15,750 nt of DNA, taken from the NCBI GenBank assembly GCA_037444005.1, contig JBBING010000053.1, positions 1 to 15,750 of the forward strand. The letters are read 5' to 3'. Below, one piece after another: positions 1 to 6,870 of the stretch (within the stretch, counting starts at the first letter, position 1; every line of letters begins with the position of its first letter). This stretch comes from DATLZC01 sp037444005 (GTDB lineage: Bacteria; Chloroflexota; Dehalococcoidia; DSTF01; JACRBR01). A program made the position numbers and the translations under genes. The notes below the pieces were generated by a model. It was not told where the DNA came from. It searched no databases and saw only the letters and a program-made list of their open reading frames with translations.

Positions 1-769
1 GACGCCGACCAACACGCCCACCAACACGCCGACGAATACCCCGACGCCGACGCCGACGAACACGCCGGTGCCGGGCAGCATCACCATCGTGAAGGAGACG
101 AACCCCGACGGCGGCCAAGGCTTCGACTTCCTCGGCGAAGGCTTCCCGGACGGGTGCGGCCTCGACGACTTCACGCTAGGTGACGACGGGAGCGAGAGCT
201 GCGACGACTTGGAGCCGGGCCAGTACTTCGTGACGGAGACCGACCTCCCGGCTGGCTGGGAGCTGACGAACATCGATTGCGGGGACAGCGACGTCCAGAT
301 CGGTCGGCTCGTCGATGACGAGGTCCTCACATTCGTGGCCGATGGCGAGTTCCAGGGCTTCGACGCGGGTGAGAGTGACGGATTCGAGAAGGGCGAGGAC
401 ACGGTGCTGATCGACCTCGGCGAGGGTGAGGGGGTGACCTGCACGTTCACGAACACTGGCCCGACGCCCACGCCGACGAACACGGCCACGCCGACGAACA
501 CCGTGCAGGTGCGGACGGCGACGCCGACGAGCACGCCGGTGACGCCGTCGCCGACGCCGACGAACACGCCGGGCGGCGCGCCGGGCGGCGTCGTGGTCAC
601 GCCGACCAACACCCCGACGGGCGCCGTCCAGCCGCGGGTCCTCCCGAGCACGGGCGGCGGCGACGGGGCGCGCGCGGCGCTCTGGATGGCGGTGGCCGGC
701 TTCGGGCTCGTGGCCATCCTGACCGGCGCGGCGACCCTCGAGCTGCGCCAGCGCGGCCGGCGCTCGTAG
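1..769 (+). CDS. LPXTG-anchored surface protein with prealbumin/SpaA-like domain (5' partial)
   Basis: The reading frame is open from base 2, so the N-terminus and any signal peptide lie outside the window; a GTG at 68 is internal. The visible part (255 residues) starts with a Thr-Pro-Asn linker. A beta-rich acidic domain follows at about visible residues 25-152, opening SITIVKE and containing LEPGQYFVTETDLPAGW, the pattern of prealbumin-like/SpaA-type domains. A second TPTNTP linker leads to LPSTG at 214-218, a hydrophobic segment at about 226-244 and an Arg-rich tail (RQRGRRS). Linker, LPxTG, membrane helix and basic tail together are the classic sortase sorting signal, so the protein is probably cell-wall anchored with the domain held away from the surface. 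Two Cys pairs in the domain could form disulfides. The ligand is unknown. No sortase gene is in the window. Confidence 0.85.
   Translation, partial: TPTNTPTNTPTNTPTPTPTNTPVPGSITIVKETNPDGGQGFDFLGEGFPDGCGLDDFTLGDDGSESCDDLEPGQYFVTETDLPAGWELTNIDCGDSDVQIGRLVDDEVLTFVADGEFQGFDAGESDGFEKGEDTVLIDLGEGEGVTCTFTNTGPTPTPTNTATPTNTVQVRTATPTSTPVTPSPTPTNTPGGAPGGVVVTPTNTPTGAVQPRVLPSTGGGDGARAALWMAVAGFGLVAILTGAATLELRQRGRRS
2..69 (+). repeat. TPTNTP-coding tandem repeat (first linker, partial)
   Basis: Imperfect repeats of acgccgacgaacacg and close variants encode Thr-Pro-Thr-Asn-Thr-Pro units. The array is cut by the window start. Such extended, probably glycosylated linkers are common in Chloroflexota exported proteins. 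Confidence 0.85.
458..622 (+). repeat. TPTNTP-coding tandem repeat (second linker)
   Basis: A second array of the same Thr/Pro/Asn-coding units joins the beta domain to the sorting signal. It is interrupted by a short VQVRTA stretch and a Gly-rich GGAPGGVVV stretch. At DNA level the repeats are imperfect, with the middle base pattern kept. Confidence 0.8.
641..769 (+). other. LPSTG sortase sorting signal
   Basis: LPSTG is encoded at 641-655, followed by a Gly-rich spacer, about 19 hydrophobic residues and the terminal RQRGRRS. Order and spacing match Gram-positive cell-wall sorting signals: sortase would cut between T and G and join the protein to the envelope. It suggests a monoderm envelope. 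Without a sortase gene in view, actual anchoring is an inference. Confidence 0.75.
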
Positions 770-790
770 CGCATCGACAGGCGCGATCCC

Positions 791-823
791 GGAGGGCGGC
801 CCGGAAGGGCCGCCCTCCTTCTT
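791..823 (+). terminator. Rho-independent-type terminator
   Basis: A perfect 12-bp GC-rich stem (791-802 with 807-818) and a GGAA tetraloop are followed at once by TTCTT. It begins 21 bases after the surface-protein stop codon and well ahead of the next gene, so it probably ends the surface-protein transcript. The T tract is short, but the stem is very stable. Confidence 0.8.
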
Positions 824-902
824 CGCTTCAGGGGCCGTTTCCGTCGACGATATTGACTAAGGAGGCGCCGGAGGGACGGCGTCCGGTTCCCCGAGGACAC
901 GC

Positions 903-2300
903 ATGACCATCGAGGCCCAACCGGCCGCCCACGAACCCCCGTTCCCCCGTCGCGTCGAAGACCCGTCGCCGTCACGGGGATACTCGGCCCCGTTCGTTCC
1001 CCAGCCGCAGAACGCCGAGGAGACGGGCCTCACCCTTTCGGCGCTGGTCGACCTGGTGTCGAAGGCGGCGTACTACGCGGGCCGCCCGACGGCCCAGGCG
1101 CTGTCGCAGCAGCTCAACCTGCCGTTCGCCGTCATCGACGAGGTGCTCACGTTCATGAAGCGCGAGCAGCTCGTCGAGGTCGTCGGCACCTCCGGCGTCG
1201 GCGAGCAGCTCTACATGTACGCGCTCACCGGGAAGGGACAGGAGCGCGTCGAGGAGGCGTTCCAGCGTAACGGCTACCTGGGGCCCGCGCCCGTTCCGTT
1301 CGATCTCTACGTCGAGGTGCTACGCAAGCAGACCGTCACGTCCATCCGGGTGACGCCGGAGGACGTGCGGGAGGCGCTGTCGCACCTCGTGCTTCCCGAG
1401 GCGCTGATCGAGAGCCTCGGACCCGCCATCAGCTCGGGCAAGTCGCTCCTGCTCTACGGCGCGTCGGGGAACGGCAAAAGCACCATCACGAACGCTATCC
1501 GGCGCATGCTTCCCGGCGAGGTGCTGATCCCGTACGCGGTCGACATCGACGGCAACATCGTCAAGATCTTCGACCCGCGGGTGCACGAAGAGATTCCGAT
1601 TTCGGTGCTGCGCGATCGCCGGGCGGCGACGAACCAGCTCGCGCCGCCGCCGGGAGGCGTCGAACGGCGCCGCGACCGCCGGTTCGCCATCTGCAGGCGG
1701 CCGATGGTGGTGGCGGGCGGCGAGCTCACGCTCAAGGACCTCGAGCTCCGATACTCTCCTGTCTCGAAGTTCTACGTGGCTCCGCTGCAGGTGAAGGCGA
1801 ACAGCGGCGTGCTCGTCATCGACGACTTCGGCCGGCAGATCGTGCAGCCCCGGGAGCTGTTGAACCGGTGGATCGTGCCCATGGAGTCGGGCGTCGACCA
1901 CCTGGCGCTGCACACCGGCGACACCATCGAGGTGCCCTTCGATGTGCTCCTGGTGTTCTCCACCAATATTCCGCCCGGGCATCTGGGAGACGAGGCGTTC
2001 TTCCGGCGCATCCGCCACAAGATCGAGGTGCCGAATCCCACGCGCGAGGAGTTCATCGAGATCCTCCGCCGCGTTTGCGAGTCGATAGAGATGCCGTATG
2101 ACGAGGCGGCAGCCGAGTATCTCATCGAGGAATACTATGAGCGGACGGGGCGGGAGTTCCGCGGCTGCCACCCGCGCGACCTCGCGGAGCTCATCGTCGA
2201 CTTCGCCCGGTACCGCGGCGCGCGCCCGGAGTTCTCGATGCGGTACATCGACGCGGCGTGCGCGTCGTACTTCGTGGACCTCGAAGAAGAAGTCGCGTGA
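903..2300 (+). CDS. AAA+ ATPase with N-terminal winged-helix-like region
   Basis: This 465-residue protein has a Pro-rich N-tail, then at about residues 40-120 a helical region resembling a winged helix (ALSQQLNLPFAVIDEVLTF, then a basic turn). The AAA+ core has Walker A GASGNGKS at 186-193, Walker B VLVIDD at 303-308, a sensor-1-like STN at 353-355, and FFRRIRHK at 366-373, whose arginines could be the finger or sensor 2. The second Walker B acid is Asp, not Glu. An Arg-rich insert (about 254-266) precedes the conserved-looking VAGGELTLKDLELRY. It is probably a soluble ATPase remodelling a partner, but the partner and process cannot be told. The ATG is preceded by GAGGA at 5 bases, and an in-frame TAA lies at 858-860 with no other start codon between. 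It converges on the CAP-domain gene with 10 bases between the stops. Confidence 0.85.
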   Translation: MTIEAQPAAHEPPFPRRVEDPSPSRGYSAPFVPQPQNAEETGLTLSALVDLVSKAAYYAGRPTAQALSQQLNLPFAVIDEVLTFMKREQLVEVVGTSGVGEQLYMYALTGKGQERVEEAFQRNGYLGPAPVPFDLYVEVLRKQTVTSIRVTPEDVREALSHLVLPEALIESLGPAISSGKSLLLYGASGNGKSTITNAIRRMLPGEVLIPYAVDIDGNIVKIFDPRVHEEIPISVLRDRRAATNQLAPPPGGVERRRDRRFAICRRPMVVAGGELTLKDLELRYSPVSKFYVAPLQVKANSGVLVIDDFGRQIVQPRELLNRWIVPMESGVDHLALHTGDTIEVPFDVLLVFSTNIPPGHLGDEAFFRRIRHKIEVPNPTREEFIEILRRVCESIEMPYDEAAAEYLIEEYYERTGREFRGCHPRDLAELIVDFARYRGARPEFSMRYIDAACASYFVDLEEEVA

Positions 2301-2310
2301 CGGGCGCGGC

Positions 2311-3144
2311 CTATCCCGTGAAGAGCATCGTGAAGTAGAACATGCCGTCGCCGTCGACGGCGACCCCGACCCCCATGCGCGTGTAGTTGGGGCCGAGCAT
2401 GTTCTGGAAGTGCGGCGGGCTGGCCACCAGGCTGTCGAACGCCACCCGCTCGGTCTCCGCTTCCGGGTAGTTGTTGCGCGCCAGGTTCTCGCCCGCCCAC
2501 GCGTACACGATGCCCCGCTGCTCCATCAGGTCGAAGACCGATAGCCCCTCCGGCGTCGTATGGCTGAAGTAGTTGCGCGTCGCCATATCGACGGAGCGCT
2601 CGCGGGCGAGGGCGACCAGCGCCGGGTCCGGGGCAAGCGGCGGCAGGCCGTTCCGCACGCGCAGGGCGTTGATGTCGTCGAACATCGCCTGCTCGAGGGC
2701 CGTCATCGCCACCGCCGGCGCGGGTAGCGGCGCGGGAGCGGGCGGCGCCGGCGTCGGCGTGGGCGGAGCCGGCGGCGCGCCCGTTTGTGTCTCGACCGGG
2801 GCTTGCGGCGGAGCCGGAACCGGCGTCGAGGTCGGCGACGGGGGCGCCGTGGTCGGGGTCGGCGTCGGGACGGGCGACGGCGTGGACGTGGGTGACGGCG
2901 TCGGCGTCGGGGTTGGCGCCGCGTACCGCATCCAGCGCCAGGCCCAGTCTTCGTCGACGCCGATGGCGCGCGGCGAGATGTCGGGGTGGGCGGCCGAGAC
3001 GGGCTCGCGAGCCCTGTCGGCGAGGAGGAACGCCGCGGACAGCGTCACGAGGAACGACCCCGCGCCCACGAGCAGCGCACGCACGAGGAGCGCGCGATGG
3101 GCGGCGTGGACGGCGGGGGCGAGCCTGTGGATGAGTCGCCGCAT
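2311..3144 (-). CDS. Membrane-tethered CAP/SCP-domain (YkwD-like) extracellular protein
   Basis: This 277-residue protein starts with a basic N-terminus and one hydrophobic helix at about residues 17-41, acting as uncleaved signal anchor or signal peptide. A Pro/Thr/Ser linker (77-146) leads to a C-terminal CAP domain (about 148-276). CAP signatures include FDDINALRVRNGLPPL, the histidine H195 in FSHTTPEG, GEN with E219, and PHFQNML with H245; the His/Glu set forms the family's cavity. The linker should hold the domain outside the cell. Bacterial CAP-only proteins are secreted, and their biochemistry is mostly unsettled; binding, protease-like and wall-associated roles have been proposed. The ATG has AAAGGA about 10 bases upstream, right next to a long leader hairpin. 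It shares the exported, linker-bearing style of the surface protein at the left end. Confidence 0.88.
   Translation of the reverse strand: MRRLIHRLAPAVHAAHRALLVRALLVGAGSFLVTLSAAFLLADRAREPVSAAHPDISPRAIGVDEDWAWRWMRYAAPTPTPTPSPTSTPSPVPTPTPTTAPPSPTSTPVPAPPQAPVETQTGAPPAPPTPTPAPPAPAPLPAPAVAMTALEQAMFDDINALRVRNGLPPLAPDPALVALARERSVDMATRNYFSHTTPEGLSVFDLMEQRGIVYAWAGENLARNNYPEAETERVAFDSLVASPPHFQNMLGPNYTRMGVGVAVDGDGMFYFTMLFTG
2707..2916 (-). repeat. Pro/Thr-rich low-complexity linker
   Basis: About 70 codons are dominated by Pro, Thr, Ser and Ala (APTPTPTPSPT and similar), joining the membrane segment to the CAP domain. The DNA is a run of short GTCGGCGTCGG-like repeats on the plus strand. Antisense reading gives a Gly/Val open frame that is only a shadow. 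Confidence 0.75.
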
Positions 3145-3159
3145 CGGGGGCGTGTCCTT

Positions 3160-3200
3160 TCCCGGGGAGCGCGGCGCGTTCGCGCCTGTCTCCCTCGGGA
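3160..3200 (-). promoter_or_regulatory. Long hairpin in the leader of the CAP-domain gene
   Basis: The inverted repeat is centred at 3179/3180. Paired arms are 3160-3164 with 3196-3200, 3165-3169 with 3190-3194, and 3173-3178 with 3181-3186, giving up to 16 pairs, one bulged base and a 3x3 internal loop. In the minus-strand RNA the apex would be a GAAC tetraloop. The stem ends where the RBS AAGGA begins, 16 bases before the ATG, so it could affect translation or RNA stability. As DNA it could also be an operator. No T tract follows, so it is not a simple terminator. Confidence 0.5.
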
Positions 3201-3265
3201 ATGTCGGCGGACAGCGAGACCCCCTGAAGACGACCCGGCGAGGGGTTACCGCGGATTCACCGCGT

Positions 3266-3294
3266 TTGATCGTGGAGAGAGGCGCCGATAGAAT
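3266..3294 (+). promoter_or_regulatory. Sigma70-type promoter for the MetE-like operon
   Basis: TTGATC (3266-3271, -35) and TAGAAT (3289-3294, -10) are separated by exactly 17 bases and match the consensus at 4/6 and 5/6. The AT-rich -10 stands out in very GC-rich DNA. Transcription would start near 3301, leaving a leader of about 84 bases. Confidence 0.6.
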
Positions 3295-3297
3295 TCG

Positions 3298-3315
3298 GGG
3301 CGACGAGGGTCGCCC
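3298..3315 (+). other. Hairpin at the predicted transcript 5' end
   Basis: GGGCGAC (3298-3304) and GTCGCCC (3309-3315) form a perfect 7-bp stem with a GAGG tetraloop. It lies where the operon transcript would begin, so it could be a 5' stabilising stem or an operator overlapping the start site. I see no known riboswitch core in the leader. Confidence 0.35.
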
Positions 3316-3384
3316 GGGGGCTCGCCTGCGCGGCCCTCACGTTATGTCCATCGCCGCCCCGGGTGGCCAGGAAGGAGCAACCGC

Positions 3385-4362
3385 GTGATCGCCACGGTCG
3401 TTGGGAGCTATCCGAAGATTCCCAACCGGCCGCGGCCGGCTCGACTCCGCATCGCCATCAACCGCTTCGACCGCGGCGAGATCACTGAAGCCGAGCTCGC
3501 GCGCGTCGCCGACGAAGTCACCATCGAGGTCATCCAGGAACAGGTGAACGCCGGGCTCGACCTCATCACCGACGGACAGATCCGGTGGGAGGACGAGCAG
3601 ACGTACATCGCGAGGGAGCTCACCAACGTCTCCATCGACGGGCTCATCCGCTGGTTCGACACCAACATGTACTACCGGCAGCCGGTGATCGAGGGGCCCG
3701 TGGCCTGGCAGTGGCCCATCACGGTGCGTGACTACCGCTTCGCCGTCGAGCACAGCCCGAAGCCGGTGAAAGCAGTGCTGACCGGACCCTACACGCTCGC
3801 CCTCTTGAGCAAGGACGCGCACTATGGCTCGCTGGACTCGTTGGTGCGGGACCTGGCGGCGGCGCTGAACCGCGAGGCGCGGGCGCTGCAGGAGGCCGGC
3901 GCGCCCCTCATTCAGTTCAACGAACCCGCGCTCGTACGGCGGAAGGAGGGGTTCGCCGTGTTCGCGGCGGCGTGCCGTTCGCTCGTGGATGGCCTCACGG
4001 TCGAGACGGCGCTCTCCACGTACTTTGGCGACGTGGACGGCATCTACCCGGCAATTCTGGAGCTGCCCTTCGACATCGTCGGGCTGGACTTCGTGGAGGG
4101 CGCGCGCAACTGGGAGATGATCCGCACCGCTCCCTTCACGAAAAAGCTCGCCGCGGGCATCGTCGACGCCCGCAACACCCGGATGGAGACGGTGGATCAG
4201 ATTGTGGACCGCATCCGGACGCTGCGCGACGCCGGCGTCGACGTTGCGTCCATGCACGTGAATCCGACGAGCGGCCTCGAATTCCTGCCGCGCGAGGTCG
4301 CGGAAGCGAAGCTGCGCCGCATGGTCGAGGGCGTTCGCAAGGCGGAGGAGTCGCTCACATGA
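3385..4362 (+). CDS. MetE-like protein lacking the zinc ligands (methionine synthase paralogue)
   Basis: This 325-residue protein has the fold signature of the MetE C-terminal catalytic barrel alone: VGSYPK at 6-11, TDGQIRW at 62-68, VLTGPYT at 131-137 and NEPAL at 179-183. Aligned with the next gene, every MetE zinc ligand is replaced: His by S211, Cys by Y213, Glu by D235 and the last Cys by S296 (NPTSG instead of DPDCG). Two acids that contact homocysteine in MetE are also changed, Glu to Q65 and Asp to N179. It is therefore unlikely to activate homocysteine as MetE does. It may be a partner subunit of the next protein or act on another methyl or thiol/thioether compound. The GTG start has AAGGAG 7 bases upstream. 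Its TGA overlaps the next ATG, pointing to coupled translation and matched amounts. Confidence 0.8.
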   Translation: MIATVVGSYPKIPNRPRPARLRIAINRFDRGEITEAELARVADEVTIEVIQEQVNAGLDLITDGQIRWEDEQTYIARELTNVSIDGLIRWFDTNMYYRQPVIEGPVAWQWPITVRDYRFAVEHSPKPVKAVLTGPYTLALLSKDAHYGSLDSLVRDLAAALNREARALQEAGAPLIQFNEPALVRRKEGFAVFAAACRSLVDGLTVETALSTYFGDVDGIYPAILELPFDIVGLDFVEGARNWEMIRTAPFTKKLAAGIVDARNTRMETVDQIVDRIRTLRDAGVDVASMHVNPTSGLEFLPREVAEAKLRRMVEGVRKAEESLT

Positions 4363-5339
4363 CGCCCAGAGGCCTGCTCACAACCACCGTCGGAAGCTTC
4401 CCGAAGCCGGACTATCTCGTCCGTGCGCGGAACCAGCACTCCGCAGGGCGGCTCGGCGCCGAGGAGCTGCATGCCCTCGAACGGAAAGCCACGGAGGAGG
4501 TCATCCGCCTGCAAGAGGATATCGGCCTCGACATTCTCGTGGACGGAGAGATGGCGCGGGGCGATATGGTGGCCTACTTCGCCGAGCAGCTCGAAGGCAT
4601 GGAGATCGGCGGGCTGGTGCGGTCCTACGGCAACCGCTACTACCACAAGCCGATCATCAAGGAGAAGGTCCGCTGGGTGCGCCCCATGACCCTCGAGATG
4701 TGGGAGTTCGCCCAGCGGCTGACTGACAAGCCCGTGAAGGGCATGCTCACGGGGCCGTACACGATGGTCGAGTGGTCGTTCATCGAGGGGTACGACACCC
4801 GCCGCGACGCCGTGCTCGCCATGGCCGAGGCCATCCATCGGGAGGCGCGCGTCCTCGACGAAGCGGGCGCGCAGTACATCCAGATCGATGAACCGGCGCT
4901 GTCGACCCGGCTCGAGGACCTCGACCTGGCCATCGAGGCGATGGGCATCGTCACCGATGGGCTGAAGGCGCACACCATCACCCACATCTGCTACGGCGAC
5001 TTCGCGTCGGTGTACCCGCGGTTCTTCGACATGCCGGTGCGGCAGTTCGACCTCGAGATGGCCAACAGCGGCTACGACCTCGTCGACCTGTTCAAGCGCG
5101 GCATTCCCAACGAGAAGGAGATCGCGTGGGGCGTGATCGACGTCCACAGCCACCTGATCGAGTCGGAGGATGATGTGGTGCACGGCATCCGTCTGGGCCT
5201 CGAGGTGCTGCCGCCGCATCGCTTGTACATCGACCCCGACTGCGGTCTGAAGACCCGCACTCCGGAGGAAGCCGAACAGAAGCTGCGTGTGATGATGAAG
5301 GCGGTCCATCGCGTCCGGCGGGAACTGGGTCTCGAGTGA
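4359..5339 (+). CDS. Core MetE-like methyltransferase with intact zinc site
   Basis: This 326-residue single-barrel protein lacks the N-terminal half of full MetE (about 750 residues). All zinc ligands are visible: H209 and C211 in THICYGDF, E233 in DLEMAN, and C295 in DPDCGLKTR. VGSFPKP at 11-17, VDGE with E64 and QIDEPA with D177 match the homocysteine-binding residues of MetE. Short core MetE proteins, as characterised from Dehalococcoides, take the methyl group from a corrinoid rather than from methyl-folate, so methionine synthesis of that type is the leading guess. Methyl transfer to another thiol is possible. The open frame runs further upstream, but ATG at 4359 is chosen: it overlaps the preceding stop (ATGA), has GGAGGAG 8 bases upstream, and starts where homologous MetE-like proteins start. 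Confidence 0.85.
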   Translation: MTPRGLLTTTVGSFPKPDYLVRARNQHSAGRLGAEELHALERKATEEVIRLQEDIGLDILVDGEMARGDMVAYFAEQLEGMEIGGLVRSYGNRYYHKPIIKEKVRWVRPMTLEMWEFAQRLTDKPVKGMLTGPYTMVEWSFIEGYDTRRDAVLAMAEAIHREARVLDEAGAQYIQIDEPALSTRLEDLDLAIEAMGIVTDGLKAHTITHICYGDFASVYPRFFDMPVRQFDLEMANSGYDLVDLFKRGIPNEKEIAWGVIDVHSHLIESEDDVVHGIRLGLEVLPPHRLYIDPDCGLKTRTPEEAEQKLRVMMKAVHRVRRELGLE

Positions 5340-5400
5340 ACCCGCGTGGACGGCTCCCCCGCGGCCTCGCGGGTGGGCGCGGACATCCGCCGCGACCCAG

Positions 5401-5406
5401 AGGAGG
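5401..5406 (+). promoter_or_regulatory. RBS deciding the TTG start of the acyl-CoA synthetase
   Basis: AGGAGG, a perfect Shine-Dalgarno core, lies 9 bases before TTG at 5416. No ATG or GTG in that frame fits between it and the conserved LFHPRSVAVVGAS start of the protein, so TTG is the start. Confidence 0.75.
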
Positions 5407-5415
5407 CGAGAAGCG

Positions 5416-6867
5416 TTGACCACGACAACCCGAACGTCGGCGTACGAAGCCCTCGACTACCTGTTCCACCCGCGATCCGTCGCCGTCGTCGGCGCCAGCA
5501 CCAGCGGCGGCCCCGGCGGCTTTGTGGAGTCGATGCAGGAGATGGGCTTCTCCGGAGCCCTCTATCCCGTCAACCCCAAGGCGACCGAGATCAACGGCCT
5601 GCCGTGCTACCCCAGCCTGCGCGACGTCCCGGGCGAGGTGGAGTACGTCATCTCATCTATCCCCGCGCACCTCGTGCCTCAGATGATCGAAGACGCCGCC
5701 GTCAAGGGCGTGCGCACCATCCACTTCTTCACCGCCGGCTTCAGCGAGACGGGGGATGAGGAGCGCGCGGCCCTCGAGCGAAGGATTCTGGAGCGCTGCC
5801 GCGAGCTCGGCATCAGGGTCATCGGGCCCAACTGCATGGGCCTCTATGTCCCCGCGAGCGGCCTGTCGTTCATGCCGGGCATGCCGAAAGAGCCGGGGAC
5901 GGTGGCGTTCATCTCCCAGAGCGGGGCGAACGCCGGCGACTTCTGCCGCACGGCGGGCGCGCGCGGCGTCCGCTACAGCAAGGTCATCTCGTACGGCAAC
6001 GGCGCCGACCTGCGTGAAATCGATTTCTTCGCCTACTGCGCCGAGGACCCCGACACGGAGGTCATCGCGGCGTACATCGAAGGGGTGAAGGACGGACGCC
6101 GCTTTCTGGAGGTCCTCCGGTACGCGGCCTCGCGCAAGCCGGTCGTGATCCTCAAGGGCGGTCGCACCGATGCGGGCGGCCGGGCGACCGCTTCGCACAC
6201 GGGGAGCCTGGCGGGCTCGCTCCAGATCTTCGACGCCGTGTGTCGCCAGGCGGGCGCCGTCCGCGTCGACACGATGGAGGAGCTCGTCGATACGGTCACC
6301 GCCATGCGATTCCTGAAGTCGCTGACCGGCCCGGGCGTCGCCATCGTCGGCGGTGGCGGCGGCCACAGCGTGCTCGCCGCCGACGAAGTGGCGAGCGCGG
6401 GTCTCGACGTGCCGGTGCTGCCGGATCACATCCAGCGGAAGCTCATGGAGTTCACCCCCGTCGCTGGCACGAGCGTGCGCAATCCCGTCGACACGAACGT
6501 GGGCTGGGGGCCGCAGGGCAACGAAGCCATCGCGAACACCGTTCGCATCGTCGCCGAAGCCGACGTCATCGACGTCGTGCTGTATCACACGGGGTTCGGC
6601 TGGGGACCGACCCGCGGCGTGCCCGACCTAGTGAAGCTGGCGCAGGAACAGGCGCGCGTCCTTGGCGAGGTGATGCGGGAGACTGGCAAGCCCCTCGTGG
6701 TGGTGGCCAGACCGCCGCTCTCGGTGCAAGGGATGGACGCGACCGTCGCGTTCCACGAAGAGGCTGCCCGCCAGGGGATCGCTGTCTTTCCCTCGGTGGG
6801 ACGGGCCGCCGTGGCGCTCGCGAAGGTCCGCCAGGCGCAGGACCTCCGAAGCCAGGCGGCGGCGTAA
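5416..6867 (+). CDS. NDP-forming acyl-CoA synthetase, alpha-subunit type
   Basis: This 483-residue protein has the layout of the alpha subunit of ADP-forming acetyl/acyl-CoA synthetases. A CoA-binding Rossmann domain comes first (SVAVVGAS at 21-28, YPVNPK at 50-55, IGPNCMGLY at 136-144). Succinyl-CoA-ligase-like domains follow, with ISQSGA at 166-171 and SHTGS at 260-264, where H261 corresponds to the phosphorylated catalytic histidine. GGGGGHSVLAADE at 312-324 is a second glycine-rich site. These enzymes convert acyl-CoA plus NDP and phosphate to acid plus CoA and NTP, or the reverse. The ATP-grasp beta part is neither fused nor encoded next door, so a beta subunit must sit elsewhere or the protein works differently. 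It follows the MetE-like pair by 76 bases on the same strand, probably in one operon. Its stop lies 3 bases from the stop of the convergent dehydrogenase gene. Substrate unknown. Confidence 0.85.
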   Translation: MTTTTRTSAYEALDYLFHPRSVAVVGASTSGGPGGFVESMQEMGFSGALYPVNPKATEINGLPCYPSLRDVPGEVEYVISSIPAHLVPQMIEDAAVKGVRTIHFFTAGFSETGDEERAALERRILERCRELGIRVIGPNCMGLYVPASGLSFMPGMPKEPGTVAFISQSGANAGDFCRTAGARGVRYSKVISYGNGADLREIDFFAYCAEDPDTEVIAAYIEGVKDGRRFLEVLRYAASRKPVVILKGGRTDAGGRATASHTGSLAGSLQIFDAVCRQAGAVRVDTMEELVDTVTAMRFLKSLTGPGVAIVGGGGGHSVLAADEVASAGLDVPVLPDHIQRKLMEFTPVAGTSVRNPVDTNVGWGPQGNEAIANTVRIVAEADVIDVVLYHTGFGWGPTRGVPDLVKLAQEQARVLGEVMRETGKPLVVVARPPLSVQGMDATVAFHEEAARQGIAVFPSVGRAAVALAKVRQAQDLRSQAAA

Positions 6868-6870
6868 GGT

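Noticed and set aside
853..858. TTGACT ahead of the AAA+ ATPase gene as a -35 box.
   Set aside because: No -10-like sequence lies at the right distance downstream; the real promoter of this gene was not identified.
3301..3384. Possible SAM or cobalamin riboswitch in the leader of the MetE-like operon.
   Set aside because: The leader is short and I cannot find the conserved cores of these riboswitches; only simple hairpins are visible.
2573..3388. Plus-strand Gly/Val-rich open frame opposite the CAP-domain gene.
   Set aside because: The Gly/Val repeats are only the complement of the Pro/Thr linker codons; no RBS or family motif.
5358..5373. CCCGCG/CGCGGG hairpin between the second MetE-like gene and the acyl-CoA synthetase.
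   Set aside because: Six base pairs and no T tract; too weak to call a terminator, and the genes look co-transcribed.
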